64,000 nucleotides of DNA from Verrucomicrobium sp. BvORR034 (GCF_000739635.1 NZ_BATQ01000163.1:62001-126000); one strand, 5' to 3'. Positions 48,697 through 58,966 are shown, counted from the first letter of the stretch. Program-made: numbers and translations. Notes: generated by a model from the sequence alone, not told the origin.

Positions 48697-48948
48697 TCGG
48701 GATTGTGGCACTTGGACTGTGGGTTGTTTCTCATGAGATCATCCGGGATGCCCGGAGGGCACTGATTGAGTCACCCGATCACGCGGGATGCTCTGTCACT
48801 AGGCTGACGAACCAGCTTTCCCGATTCCGCGAAGCCAGCGTCACGTAGAATTGAACAACAAAATGCCGTCATGTGGCGAGATGTCTGGATTCCCGAAGTG
48901 CGAAAGATCATTCTCAAATGATGCATTAGACCACCTGTTACACGTTGA

Positions 48949-51900
48949 TCATCCGCGACTTGCGACGCTTCCCGCTGGTGTATTTACTTTTCGTTTTCTG
49001 CGGACCAGGGCCAGTCCACAAGCCAGAGAAAGCAAGACCATCCGCCCCGGTTCGGGGACCACAGTCACGGAAATGACACCCGTTTCCGCGAGCAGGCTGG
49101 TGTCCCACTTGAGGCCTTCTGCCAGGGTGGGAAGCTCAAAGTTGCTGAAGCTTCCAGTGATGCCGCTGATCGCCACATTGGTCCAGTCAATCAACTGCCA
49201 GGAATCTCCCTCGTTCCAGTTCAAGGCATCAGATGTAGCATCATTCACCTTGAGCGTGCCGCCGAGCTGGACAGAGCCGGTGGCATTGAACTTCAGCACA
49301 TCTCCATAGAGCTGCCCGTGTGCACTTCCCAGCGTGTCGTCTTCCTGGCCAAAGATGTCGAAGACCAGCACACCATTGAAAATCACCGCCCCCGTACCGG
49401 TGCCGAGATGGAGATTGAGATCCGAGGTGAACAGGTCGTCGCCGTTGTTTCCAATGCTCAGGATGCCATTGATGGTGATGTTCGCATTCGTAGTGTTGAC
49501 TGCGCCACGCCCGGCAAGGGTGGCTCCCGCTGCGATGGTGACCTGACCCGTGCCGGTGGCGCTGCCGGTGAGCGTATTCACCAGGAGCGTACCCGCGTTG
49601 ATGTTGGTGCCACCGCTGTAGCTGTTGGCATCATTGCTAAGCTCCATCGTGCCGGCGCCGCCTTTATTCAGCGATCCCGAACTGGTGATCCGCCCGCTGA
49701 TGACAAGGTCAGCATCCGAGTTTCCCGTGATATCCTGTACCGTCCAGTTGGCAGCCGCCACATGGCTGACAAGCGTGCTGATCACCGACGCGGTCGCGCT
49801 GCTTCCTGTGACCTGCCAGTTGGTGGCGTTGGAGGCTCGAACCTCGTCTATCCCATTCACATTGCCGCCGTTCTGAAGCGTCAGGTTGTTGAAGTACTGC
49901 TCCTCATTGATTGTGAGCAGGCCGCCATTGACCACAACGGAGTCTGACATCCCGCCGTTGCTGCCTCCCAAAGCATGAGTGGAGGCCAGAACCAGACTGC
50001 CCCCGGCGTTAATCGTGATCGTGCCGTTCCCCTCCAGACGATTGCCCCCAAAGCTGCCTCCGTTCACAGTGACGACGCCGCTGTTGACGATGAAACTGGT
50101 CGGCAACAGGGTGAAGGCGGAGATGGTCATGTTGCCCGCCCCGTTCTTGATCAGGGTGCCCGAACTCCCGGTGGCAAACGCCCGGTCCAGCGTGACAAGA
50201 TCGGAACGATTGTAAACCAGCGTCCCTCCCGCCGACACGGTGATGGCATTGGTTCCACCCAAGGCGCCGGTGGTGCCGCCATCCCCAACCGCCAGGGTGC
50301 CGCCACTGACAGTGACCGTGCCCGTGTACACATTGGCACCAGTCAGCACCCATGTTCCGGCACCCGTCTTGCTCAGGGATGTGACTCCGGTCCCGTTGTT
50401 TCCAATGATCCCGGCGAAGGTGTTGGCTCCTGTATTGCTCCCCCCAAGGGTGAAGGTCCGGGCTGTATCTGTCCCGGACAGGGTGATCGCATCCAGGGCG
50501 GAAAGCGTGAGCGTTCCCGCACCTGAGGATTCAATCCCTCCTCCTGCGGTGCCGACCGTGAAAAGACGATCAATGGCAATACTGGCACTGCCTGCATAAC
50601 GCAGCACCCCGCCATTGAGCACAAGGTTCGTGGCTGCACTTCCTGACATACCGATGGAACTTGCGACTCCACCATTGGCCAGGACGCTCACCTCCAGAGC
50701 GCCGCCCGTCACGGTGGTGATCCCGGTGTACGTGTTCACGCCAGTGAGAATTTGCGTCCCCGTTCCGCTCTTGGTCAGGGCCAGCGTACCGGCGTCAAAG
50801 GTGTCATTCTCCAGCACTCCCGAGAAGGTCCCGGAACCATTGCCCGCCCCCACAGTCAGGGTGCGGGAGGAAACAGCGCCTCGCACCCGACCGTTCCCCG
50901 TGAGGGCGTTGATGGATTCCGCCGCGTTCAAGCGCAGAACGGCAAACTCCTCAATGTGCACATTGGAGCTGTCGTTGATCCGGTTCCCGCTGTTGATTTG
51001 AAGCAGGGTGTAGTTGTCTGACGTGCCACTTTTGATCACCCAGTTGCCGACGAATCCGTTGGCGTCCCCACTCAGGATGACACGATTGCCCGCCTGCCCT
51101 TTCCCAACCAGGGTGCTGGTCACGTTGGCGGGTTGGATCAGGCCGTTTTCCACCGTGATGGTGAGTCCCGCTGCCCCGGTGATGGCACCGGAGAACGTGG
51201 TGCTGTCGTGGGCACCTGAACGGAGGATGACGTCATCGTTCAGGGTGATGGAGCCGCTGAAGGCTCCCGACCGCGTCACTACATTGACGGTAGAACCCAG
51301 GGTGCCTATCACGGCCGTGGTTCCGGCAGTCACTGGACCAATGTTGATCGCGTTCGCGAACGTAATATTGGAGCCGGCTCCCATGGGATCGATGAAAAGC
51401 TCGAGGGCACCAGCGGTGGTCGAGCCATCACCCAAGGTCACCGTCCCTGCACCAAGAGCGGTCGCACTGCGGGCCACCACCCGTCCCTGGCGGATCAATG
51501 TGCCGCCTGTATAGGTGTTTGGACCCGTGAAGGTTGCCGTTGAAGTGCCCGACTTGAGAACCGTGGTGATGCCGGAGATGAAGTTCCCCGTGCCCCCGGT
51601 GAAGGTGTAGTTCTTGGAGCTGGAATTGATGACCACAGAAGCAGGGCGCAGTTCGCCGGTCAGCACGATGTCGGTGGTGGTCCCCGTTTCATCAAAGGTG
51701 ACGACATCCCCCCAATAGAAGGCATCAGCCTGGGAGGCGTTCCACCGGTTGACTCCGCCGCCCACCTGCCATTGGCCACCACTGGTTCCATTCCAAAGAA
51801 GGGTCTTGGTGCCGAGATCCATCGTGACCGTGCCCAAAGTATCCACAAGACTGAAGGAACGATAGTTCTGCTGCCCAGCAAAGGTCAGATTACCCAGTCC

Positions 51901-54138
51901 GGTCAAGGTTCCACCGTAGGCAAACAACTTGATCGGCTGCCCCACAACGGTGGCAGGGACGGCAAATTCCAGGGAAACGGTGCCATTAAACGCCACATTG
52001 CCCGTCACGCTCAATGCTCCTCCGGTGACCGGATTGATCTGAAACACTGTCCCGGCAACGCTGCCCATCACAAGGCTTCCAATTGAACCCTCTCCACCGA
52101 ACACCGCCCCATCTGAAACATTGATGGCGGCCGACTGATGGTTCCCCGTCACAAGCAGGGTGCCGGCAGTGTGGGAGATCGTGCCAGAGTAAGTCCCAGT
52201 GCCAGAGAACACCGTCGTGCCAGCCCCAGTTTTGGAAACCGCACCGGTGCCAGTGAGTCCAGCTGCAATGGTCTGGGTGCCCGACGCAGCGCTAAAGGTC
52301 AACACCCCGCCACCAGCAGAGTCTGACACTTGAATGCGACCAGCCCCGTCAATGGACGTTGATACGGTCACTTGAAACCCATTGGTATCCACCGTGGAAA
52401 CGGTGTCTGCGACTGTTGACATGGTGGCAGCCCAAGTCGAGGCAGCCGTCGCTTTCATGCTGCCTCCAGACAGGTAAATGACATCCGTAACATTGCCTGC
52501 CGCAGTGCCTCCTGCGCCGACCTCCACCACCCCATTGTTCAGAACCGTCAGGGTGTTCACCGATGCGGCGTCGGGTGAACGGATGTCCAGTTGAATTCCG
52601 AACGCCTTCAACGTCGCGGTTCCGGTTCCACCGCCCACAGTCATGGTGCCAAGGCCATCCCATCCCACGTTGATGAACCGGTCCGATCCTGAGTTCGCGG
52701 AAAGTGCGGTGGCGTCCAGCACGCCCCCCGAAAGATTGTACGCGCTCCCCGGATTGCTGCCATTGGACCAATGCCCCACCCTGAAGCCGCTGCTGCCACT
52801 CAAAACGGTCACGAGTCCCCCAGTTTGATTGACGGTGCCGGAGTTGTTGGAAGTCGCGCCGATGTTAAAGAACAAGGTGCTCAACGATGAGCCCGCCCCG
52901 ATATTGAGGGTGCCCCGGTTGGTGGCCGATTGAAGCCCCATGATCACGGAATTCACCACCACATCCGTGCCGTTTAGCATGTTGACGGTTCCACCTGAAA
53001 CTCTGAAGGTCCCCAGTGTCGTGCTCGATCCAATGTCCAGATCGAGATTCAAAACGGCCGCGGCGTCGGTTGGGTTGTACTCGAGAATCGATCCTGCGGC
53101 ACCGAAGGTGATGCTCGTCGGCAGGATTGCGGATGCGCTCGTCACGTCAGTGCGGCGGATATAGAGGCTGGAGGTCCCGTTGATGGTGATGGAGGTGGCG
53201 TCCTTGAGCGACCCCAGATTGCCATTGTTTCCCACAGACAAGGTTCCCGCACTGACGACCACCGCCCCTTTCAACGAGCTGTTGGTTTCTATGACCAGAT
53301 TGCCCGCCAGGTTACTGAGAGTGCCCGTATAGCCAGCCAGATTGCCTGTCAGGATCAGCCGGCCGCCGTCCGTATGATTCAAAGCCCCGCTCCCGCTCAA
53401 TGTCCCGGAGAGGGTGAGGGTGCTGGAGCCGTAGTTGCGAATCGTGCCGCCGGTTGAACCGACGACAACGTTGTTTGCAAGCGTGAGTGCACCACTAACC
53501 GTGTGCAAAATCCCTCCGCCATTGGTCAGGGTGACAGCATTGCTTCCCAGTGAATTCACTGAGGTGACCTCGACCAGGCCACCCGTGATGGCGATTCCCC
53601 CAGAAAGTCCACTGTTGTCACCGCTAAGTACCAGACGGGCGCTGTTGCCCCCTCCACTGGCAGTGAGGTTCCCGTGGGCGTTGATGCTTAGCCCGCCAGT
53701 GCCCGTCAAGTTGCTGCCGATCGTCATCACCGTCGAGTTCGTGGCCCCCACCGCGGAGGAGTCGATGATGCCCAACAGGGATCCAAAGGCGATCGTTCCT
53801 CCGGTGAGTGTCAGGTTGTTGGCCCAGGTGGCGCCAAACGTGATGGACGTGGGAGCAACCACGCCGGTCACCGTGATGCTCGTGTCCGTCGTGTTGTTAA
53901 ACACCGCGGCATTCCCGTTGACCCAGGAAGAAAGCACCGTCCCGCTGTCCACGAACCAGTTGGCATCGCCCGTCGTACTCCAGTTGTTGGTCGCGCCACC
54001 GGTCTGCCAGGTGTAGGTCGCAGCATTTAGCGGGGTGGCGGGATCAAAGGTAAGAAGCAAGGCGGTCACTATTCCCGCAAACTGGAAACATCTTCCTGCA
54101 TACCGGAAAACGAAGTCGCGACTAAGGGATTTCTTCAT
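48949..54138 (-). CDS. Giant PEP-CTERM protein with autotransporter-associated strand repeats
   Basis: A 1729-residue product from ATG 54138 (MKKSLSRD, followed by a hydrophobic signal); 54189 is an in-frame alternative adding 17 residues. The body is a long beta-helix of autotransporter-associated repeats, seen as recurring GAGTxxLTGxNxYTGxTxVxGGxL units such as GPNTYTGGTLIRQGRV and GAGTWVLTGANVYTGT. The C-terminus has the sorting signal VPEPGRM, a hydrophobic segment and RRKRK, followed by about 12 extra residues. PEP-CTERM proteins are cut by an exosortase (not in this window) and placed at the cell surface or in matrix polysaccharide. No outer-membrane beta-barrel is present, so it is not a true autotransporter. 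It lies between A1 and A2 with its own promoter-like element. Confidence 0.9.
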   Translation of the reverse strand: MKKSLSRDFVFRYAGRCFQFAGIVTALLLTFDPATPLNAATYTWQTGGATNNWSTTGDANWFVDSGTVLSSWVNGNAAVFNNTTDTSITVTGVVAPTSITFGATWANNLTLTGGTIAFGSLLGIIDSSAVGATNSTVMTIGSNLTGTGGLSINAHGNLTASGGGNSARLVLSGDNSGLSGGIAITGGLVEVTSVNSLGSNAVTLTNGGGILHTVSGALTLANNVVVGSTGGTIRNYGSSTLTLSGTLSGSGALNHTDGGRLILTGNLAGYTGTLSNLAGNLVIETNSSLKGAVVVSAGTLSVGNNGNLGSLKDATSITINGTSSLYIRRTDVTSASAILPTSITFGAAGSILEYNPTDAAAVLNLDLDIGSSTTLGTFRVSGGTVNMLNGTDVVVNSVIMGLQSATNRGTLNIGAGSSLSTLFFNIGATSNNSGTVNQTGGLVTVLSGSSGFRVGHWSNGSNPGSAYNLSGGVLDATALSANSGSDRFINVGWDGLGTMTVGGGTGTATLKAFGIQLDIRSPDAASVNTLTVLNNGVVEVGAGGTAAGNVTDVIYLSGGSMKATAASTWAATMSTVADTVSTVDTNGFQVTVSTSIDGAGRIQVSDSAGGGVLTFSAASGTQTIAAGLTGTGAVSKTGAGTTVFSGTGTYSGTISHTAGTLLVTGNHQSAAINVSDGAVFGGEGSIGSLVMGSVAGTVFQINPVTGGALSVTGNVAFNGTVSLEFAVPATVVGQPIKLFAYGGTLTGLGNLTFAGQQNYRSFSLVDTLGTVTMDLGTKTLLWNGTSGGQWQVGGGVNRWNASQADAFYWGDVVTFDETGTTTDIVLTGELRPASVVINSSSKNYTFTGGTGNFISGITTVLKSGTSTATFTGPNTYTGGTLIRQGRVVARSATALGAGTVTLGDGSTTAGALELFIDPMGAGSNITFANAINIGPVTAGTTAVIGTLGSTVNVVTRSGAFSGSITLNDDVILRSGAHDSTTFSGAITGAAGLTITVENGLIQPANVTSTLVGKGQAGNRVILSGDANGFVGNWVIKSGTSDNYTLLQINSGNRINDSSNVHIEEFAVLRLNAAESINALTGNGRVRGAVSSRTLTVGAGNGSGTFSGVLENDTFDAGTLALTKSGTGTQILTGVNTYTGITTVTGGALEVSVLANGGVASSIGMSGSAATNLVLNGGVLRYAGSASIAIDRLFTVGTAGGGIESSGAGTLTLSALDAITLSGTDTARTFTLGGSNTGANTFAGIIGNNGTGVTSLSKTGAGTWVLTGANVYTGTVTVSGGTLAVGDGGTTGALGGTNAITVSAGGTLVYNRSDLVTLDRAFATGSSGTLIKNGAGNMTISAFTLLPTSFIVNSGVVTVNGGSFGGNRLEGNGTITINAGGSLVLASTHALGGSNGGMSDSVVVNGGLLTINEEQYFNNLTLQNGGNVNGIDEVRASNATNWQVTGSSATASVISTLVSHVAAANWTVQDITGNSDADLVISGRITSSGSLNKGGAGTMELSNDANSYSGGTNINAGTLLVNTLTGSATGTGQVTIAAGATLAGRGAVNTTNANITINGILSIGNNGDDLFTSDLNLHLGTGTGAVIFNGVLVFDIFGQEDDTLGSAHGQLYGDVLKFNATGSVQLGGTLKVNDATSDALNWNEGDSWQLIDWTNVAISGITGSFSNFELPTLAEGLKWDTSLLAETGVISVTVVPEPGRMVLLSLACGLALVRRKRKVNTPAGSVASRG

Positions 54139-54282
54139 GCTGGGGGGCGTCGTGGTGAAGGGGGTCAGTTGCCAGCTTGCGCAACGCAAGTGCTCATCCT
54201 GCCTTGAATGCAGGAGCAGGACCGAGCATGCTTTGGCTCAAGTTGGAATGCGGAATGGAGCATCACGACGGACCGGATGAAC

Positions 54283-54296
54283 GCTACTAGCGTGCC
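54283..54296 (-). promoter_or_regulatory. Sigma-54-like promoter of the PEP-CTERM repeat protein
   Basis: Coding strand GGCACG-CTAG-TAGC, the closest of the four to the -24 consensus (GGCACG). The predicted transcript start is near 54271, leaving a leader of about 130 bases to the ATG at 54138. Confidence 0.5.
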
Positions 54297-54334
54297 CCGC
54301 CGTGCACCTGGCGCTTCGCATTGAGCGCACTCGC

Positions 54335-54350
54335 ATTCCCGAATCACGCA
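54335..54350 (-). promoter_or_regulatory. Conserved upstream box of the PEP-CTERM repeat protein
   Basis: On the plus strand ATTCCCGAATCACGCA, matching the ATTCGCAAATCACGCA pattern of the cassette A genes at most positions. It lies about 40 bp upstream of the promoter-like element, within the gap after A2. Confidence 0.35.
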
Positions 54351-54377
54351 CGTCGAACAACCTTCGCCCCGGCAAGG

Positions 54378-57300
54378 CTACGGTGCAAACCGACGCTGGC
54401 TCACCACGCGGTATCGGTAATAGGAATCAACATTGAACTCCGGCTTCCCAAATCCCGCCGGGCTGGCCAGGTCCGGCATTTCGCGATCTCCGGGGTCGAG
54501 GTATCGTTCAAAGATCGCCGCCCCCCGTTGCTCACCTGCCACGAGATCCAGCGCCTCATCCCAGACATCAGGCCCGGTGCTGCGAGCTTTCTTCAGAAGC
54601 TGCACCTGGTAGTGCACCTGGTACACATTCGACTTCGTGGTGAGCCGCGGGTAGATCTGGCCGTACGGCGCCTCCCGCGTGTTGTCCCCGGTAAGCTCAA
54701 ACGCGTCCACCTTGGCAGGGTCACCCGTCCACCATTCCATGATCTTGTCCGTATTCATCAAGGCGGTGCGATCAGTGGCCTCTGGAGGATAGGGAATGTA
54801 GGGGTCCGGACACATCTTCGGGATGAGGAACACACTGCAGATCTCCGAGGCTGAACGGAAGACGTCGCCCTGCACGCCAAAACGCCGCTCAAAGGCCGCC
54901 AGCGTCCCATCCACGGCGCTCAGGTTGATGTCATAGCGGGACTGGAACGGCGCCTGGTCCCGGCCGCCTTTGTAGTTGGAAGCCTTGTTGAACCACGGCC
55001 AGCCACTTGGCTTGGCAGGTTGGTCATAGGAACCACCGCTGCCGGGCAGGGCGGCCATCCCCGTGCGCTTCATCACCGCATGCAGGCCAGTGCGGCGCTT
55101 GATGTAGCGAAACGGGAAAATGTCGTAGTTCATGTTGATCTTCCCCGCCGTGGAAAACGGCTCACTGATGGGGTAGGGCTCCACCACAGGCATCCAGAAG
55201 AAGTCCAGCAGCAGATGGTCTGGAGGCGTGGCAAAGCCCGTGTGGTCAGACGCCAGCCCCCGGTTGGACGAGGCACTGGAACGACCGGCAGGATTGGGGC
55301 AGAACAGCAGCGTCTCCCAAGGCCGGTCCAGATCAGGATTGTCCGGCACCACGCCGGAGGGAAGGGAACCAAACTGCACGGCCGATGCCGTCTGGCGGTT
55401 GGGCGCAAAATTGATTCCTCGATCCCCGCTGGCTGAACTGTGGGACGAGGTGGCGCGGCCATAGTAGCCGCCGGCGTCATTGGAGTAGCCCACCGTGAGG
55501 TTGGCCGCGTCTTCATCCGGCTTGTTGACATAGGGACCATCCTCGACGTTTCCAAATCCATTGTCCCAATCGCCCGCTTTGCCGTCTATCCGGGCGGCGT
55601 AGTCCACCCCGCGTGCCACCACCGGCGCAGAATCCCGGTACATCAGAAACTGGTCATTGCCATCCAGGGGAGCACCGCCAAGGCCCTTGACCAGACTCCC
55701 GCCAAGACGGTACGAGGAAATGCGAAAAAACGGATTCGTGGCCACCGTGCCCGCAGGACTGCCGCCGAGCGCGGCCAGGGCCGGCTCTGCCGAATTCAAC
55801 GTGCAGAAGTGGCCGTACCACTGCCAGTCTGAGGAATGCCGCAGCCCATGGGCAAATCGCGCCTCGCGGCTCCGGTAGTCGTCCGCCCAGGTCACCGTGC
55901 CATTGCTCACGGTGTAGCTGCCGCTCCGCCGGAACCACGCGGCAGGCACCTCCGTCCTGGCGGAGTAGAGACGGAAGTCCCCTCCTGGCCGGGCGTTGTA
56001 CGCCGCCTCCATGGACCGGACGCAGTCCCCCGGCCGGATCAGCCAGGCATAGTAGTTGTTGGGGGCTTCCGCCAGACGTTTTTCCAGCTTGAGCTCCCGC
56101 GCATCGACGAGGTGGGAGGACGTCACCTTCCCTCCGGTTACCACCGGCGTTCCGTATTTCTCCCCCTCGATATAGGCGTATGGCGCAGGGATCGCGGGAG
56201 CCGAGTCAAAGGACATGTGAATGCGCTGAATTTCCTCGATCCCGTCAGGCGTCCGGATGCTGATTTCCAGAGCCCCCCCTTGCAAAGGCATGTTGCGCAG
56301 GAGGTTGTTGGCAGGATCGGGCACAGTCAGCGGCGTGGCACTGTGCCAGGCGAAACCGATGTGGGGATCACTCTTGGTCAGATCCCTTCTTGTGCCTCCA
56401 GAGGCTCCCTGGAAGAAGGGCTGGAACATCGCGGAATGCGCCGTGTTGTGCCCAGTGCCCGGACCGCTCCCGATGGCGGTCTTCAAGACCACCCGCGAGA
56501 CACTCCCCAGTTCCGGGTTGCTGGCGTTGGCCGGGAACGCCAGAGACTGGCCATTCACCTTCACGTCGCACTTCACGTCCACCGCCAGATACGGACTGGT
56601 GGATGGATTGCCGATCATGGGAGTGAAGAACTCCAGCACCAGAAATGCCTTCATCTCACTCGCGGCAAAGGCCCATCGGTCAGTGCCTCCCGGCACACTG
56701 ACTTTCACGTCTGGAACCCCCGGTTTGCTGTCTGTGGCGCCAGCGATGGTGGCGGTGGGATAGAAGACCAGGGCGGCCTCTGTGACCGTGATGCAGCGAC
56801 CGAACCCCTTGGTCTTGGCACCCACCCGCAATGGCACCACTTGGGATTCTCCCGCTGCGAGCACGGGATATCCGGGGAACGCCCTCGGCGGCGCGTAACA
56901 GTACGTGGTTTCACTGCCCGGCCCACCACTGGGAACCTGCACCGCATAGGTGTTCAGCCCGGAGCGAATGTGATCGACCATTTCCGTGAGGATCTGGTCC
57001 CGCCGGCCGCCAGCCTCCTCGTATTTGTCCGTGAACTTGCCGCCGAATCCCGGGATCGCGTGGGAGGTCAACGCCTGTAGATAGGCGTAAAGCTCCTTGT
57101 TCCGGGAGATAGTCCAGTCCTGGGTCGTGCTGAGAGCGCTGCCGTGCCCCCTCGACGAATCGGACTGGCTCTTCTGATGCGTCGACAGGCGCTGGAAGTA
57201 AAAAGGATGCAGATTGCCACCCTGGGCCGTCCCAGTTTGGGAACAGAATCCAATGAGCTTGTCCAGTATGTTCCGGTCCGCCAGATCCTTTTGCACCGGC

Positions 57301-58745
57301 CAAAGGGCGATTCTGGGTTTGTTGAAAAGGTTCACCTCCGGAGCCCGGCTGTGGGCGGTGAGAAGAAAGCGCACCCGATTCAGCGCCTCATTGTTGAGCG
57401 GATTCGTCGCCGGCTGAGTTGCCCGGGAGGCCTGGAAGACCAACTCATCCACGCTGGCATACAGACGGTCGCGGTCTGGTGTTGGCACCGTCGGCAGCGC
57501 CACCTGGGTACCATTCTGCCAGATGTTGACAGTGTTCAGCCCGCCCTCCGTGGGCCCCTGCACAATCCGGGGACTCAGACGCAGGTAGGTCTCCAGACCG
57601 GCTTTCAGAGCCGCATAGTTTCCTGGTTCCTTCTTGTTCCCACTCTGCGGGATGAAGTAGTTGGGCATGCGGGTCTGGTTGATGTACCCCAGCCCAATCC
57701 ACGGATCCAGCACCGCGCTCAGGCACGTGGTCGCCGGGTGGCCGGGATAACGGTTGAACTCGTTGCGCACCGGCTGCCGGTTGGCAAACAGGTCGGCATC
57801 CACCCAGCCGGTGGTTCGAGGTACATCCCAGTACATCCCCTCGGACGCCGTGTTGATGTTGACTTTGCAGCTCTCATCATCCGCCCAGAAGGCGATGCGC
57901 CCCACCACCCCGTTGTCCGCCGTGGCCCCGGTGAGCCGCACCTTTCCAGTGCCCTCATCCTCCCCGGCCAGGACGGCTCCGTTTTGCAGGACATACAGCC
58001 AGCGGACCGGCATGGGGAGGGGGTTCCTCCGAGTTCCGGAGGCCAGGGGCAGCCGCTCCAGGCCTGTCCCGTTTTTGATCAGCTCCACGCCTTCCACCGA
58101 TGCATCAGGATTGGCGGGATTGACGGCGGCATCAAAGGTCCGGGGATCGACGATCGGGTAAACAGGGTTGGTCGGCAGTCCCGCAGCGTCCCGCTCGGTA
58201 TAGACCGGGGCATTGAGATCGGTGAACAAGGCCGGGCGCGCATGCCAGTCTTCCGGCAACTCCTTGGCGGGGTCCACCTCCGGCGAGATCCCGGTGCCGC
58301 CTGCCACGACCTCCATGGAGGCTGCACTATAGAGCTTGAAAGCACGGTCCAGACGCGAGCGCTGGGTTCCGGCGTCGAGGTCCTGGCCAAAGCGGCGGAT
58401 CATCCCCGGCTGTGAAGTCCAGGTGTACTGGGTGCCGTTGTTCTCCGTACCCTTGCGCACTTGGGCGATGACCAGATTCAACGGCATCTGGGCCAGCAGC
58501 CGGGTCTCCTCCCCCTTTGCATAGGCGCCACCAGCCCGCGTTTCCGTGCGCACCATCATCAGAAAGCCCGTCACCAGCAACACCAGCAGGGCCACAACGC
58601 TCAAAACCAGCACCAGCGCGATGCCTCGACGGTCGCATCGTGCATGCTCCCTGGTGTGGGATGGCAACACTTTGGCAGCCAAGACGCCTGCCCGAAGGGC
58701 CTCTGCCTCGGGCCAGGGTCGATGCTTCATGCGCTTCGTCTTCAT
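54378..58745 (-). CDS. Verru_Chthon cassette protein A, second copy (A2)
   Basis: A 1455-residue protein with the PilX-like helix at about 42-66 (GIALVLVLSVVALLVLLVTGF) and the family segment TETRAGGAYAKGEETRLLAQMPLNLVIAQVRKGTENN. It is very similar to A3 along most of its length, for example in NEFNRYPGHPATTCLSAVLD, GGLNTVNIWQN, APEVNLFNKPRIALWPVQ and MNYDIFPFRYIKRRTGLHAV. No B, C or D genes accompany it. The 58745 start lies only 15 bases from the promoter-like element, so ATG 58730 (MKHRPW) or a later start may be real. Confidence 0.88.
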   Translation of the reverse strand: MKTKRMKHRPWPEAEALRAGVLAAKVLPSHTREHARCDRRGIALVLVLSVVALLVLLVTGFLMMVRTETRAGGAYAKGEETRLLAQMPLNLVIAQVRKGTENNGTQYTWTSQPGMIRRFGQDLDAGTQRSRLDRAFKLYSAASMEVVAGGTGISPEVDPAKELPEDWHARPALFTDLNAPVYTERDAAGLPTNPVYPIVDPRTFDAAVNPANPDASVEGVELIKNGTGLERLPLASGTRRNPLPMPVRWLYVLQNGAVLAGEDEGTGKVRLTGATADNGVVGRIAFWADDESCKVNINTASEGMYWDVPRTTGWVDADLFANRQPVRNEFNRYPGHPATTCLSAVLDPWIGLGYINQTRMPNYFIPQSGNKKEPGNYAALKAGLETYLRLSPRIVQGPTEGGLNTVNIWQNGTQVALPTVPTPDRDRLYASVDELVFQASRATQPATNPLNNEALNRVRFLLTAHSRAPEVNLFNKPRIALWPVQKDLADRNILDKLIGFCSQTGTAQGGNLHPFYFQRLSTHQKSQSDSSRGHGSALSTTQDWTISRNKELYAYLQALTSHAIPGFGGKFTDKYEEAGGRRDQILTEMVDHIRSGLNTYAVQVPSGGPGSETTYCYAPPRAFPGYPVLAAGESQVVPLRVGAKTKGFGRCITVTEAALVFYPTATIAGATDSKPGVPDVKVSVPGGTDRWAFAASEMKAFLVLEFFTPMIGNPSTSPYLAVDVKCDVKVNGQSLAFPANASNPELGSVSRVVLKTAIGSGPGTGHNTAHSAMFQPFFQGASGGTRRDLTKSDPHIGFAWHSATPLTVPDPANNLLRNMPLQGGALEISIRTPDGIEEIQRIHMSFDSAPAIPAPYAYIEGEKYGTPVVTGGKVTSSHLVDARELKLEKRLAEAPNNYYAWLIRPGDCVRSMEAAYNARPGGDFRLYSARTEVPAAWFRRSGSYTVSNGTVTWADDYRSREARFAHGLRHSSDWQWYGHFCTLNSAEPALAALGGSPAGTVATNPFFRISSYRLGGSLVKGLGGAPLDGNDQFLMYRDSAPVVARGVDYAARIDGKAGDWDNGFGNVEDGPYVNKPDEDAANLTVGYSNDAGGYYGRATSSHSSASGDRGINFAPNRQTASAVQFGSLPSGVVPDNPDLDRPWETLLFCPNPAGRSSASSNRGLASDHTGFATPPDHLLLDFFWMPVVEPYPISEPFSTAGKINMNYDIFPFRYIKRRTGLHAVMKRTGMAALPGSGGSYDQPAKPSGWPWFNKASNYKGGRDQAPFQSRYDINLSAVDGTLAAFERRFGVQGDVFRSASEICSVFLIPKMCPDPYIPYPPEATDRTALMNTDKIMEWWTGDPAKVDAFELTGDNTREAPYGQIYPRLTTKSNVYQVHYQVQLLKKARSTGPDVWDEALDLVAGEQRGAAIFERYLDPGDREMPDLASPAGFGKPEFNVDSYYRYRVVSQRRFAP

Positions 58746-58963
58746 TGCATCCTTCGAGTGCTAAGATTCTGCCTCAGGTCCCACACAAATTCGGATCCAC
58801 TCCCACAGTTTCCTGTCCCCACGCTGAGTAGATCTGCCCCCCTGATACAGAATCAGGAATCATCGAAATTTGACTTAATTCTTCACCTTGAAGGGTGGTA
58901 CTCAGCCCGGTTGTACGCCTTCTCCGCACCAAATGGCATCAGTCTTGATTCGCAATTCACGCA
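58746..58963. other. Upstream region of A2, paralogous to that of A3
   Basis: It contains the A2 promoter-like element and upstream box, and is homologous at both ends to 63451-63659 upstream of A3. The middle has diverged. No gene is seen. Confidence 0.6.
58760..58773 (-). promoter_or_regulatory. Sigma-54-like promoter of cassette A2
   Basis: Coding strand GGCAGA-ATCT-TAGC with GG-N10-GC spacing; ten of the 14 bases flanking and inside the element match that of A3. The predicted transcript start is near 58748, almost at the first possible ATG. Confidence 0.5.
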
Positions 58964-58966
58964 ATG
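58947..58966 (-). promoter_or_regulatory. Conserved upstream box of cassette A2
   Basis: On the plus strand GATTCGCAATTCACGCAATG, nearly identical to the box at 63643-63662 before A3. It lies about 175 bp upstream of the A2 promoter-like element and overlaps the start of the regulator remnant. Confidence 0.4.

Larger units (their letters stand above)
48396..48948. other. 553-bp intergenic region between A1 and the PEP-CTERM repeat protein
   Basis: The region holds the A1 promoter-like element and its upstream box at 48481-48548, and two inverted repeats farther up. One is TGTCCG-N6-CGGACA at 48679-48696 and the other is CCGGG-ATG-CCCGG at 48743-48755; the latter could end transcription of the repeat-protein gene, though it has no T-run. 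Short ORFs on both strands show no protein signature and are taken as noise. Confidence 0.7.

Noticed and set aside
48949-54138. Possible CRISPR or DNA-level tandem array
   Set aside because: The periodicity is at protein level, with degenerate strand repeats of varying length; no identical direct repeats with spacers.
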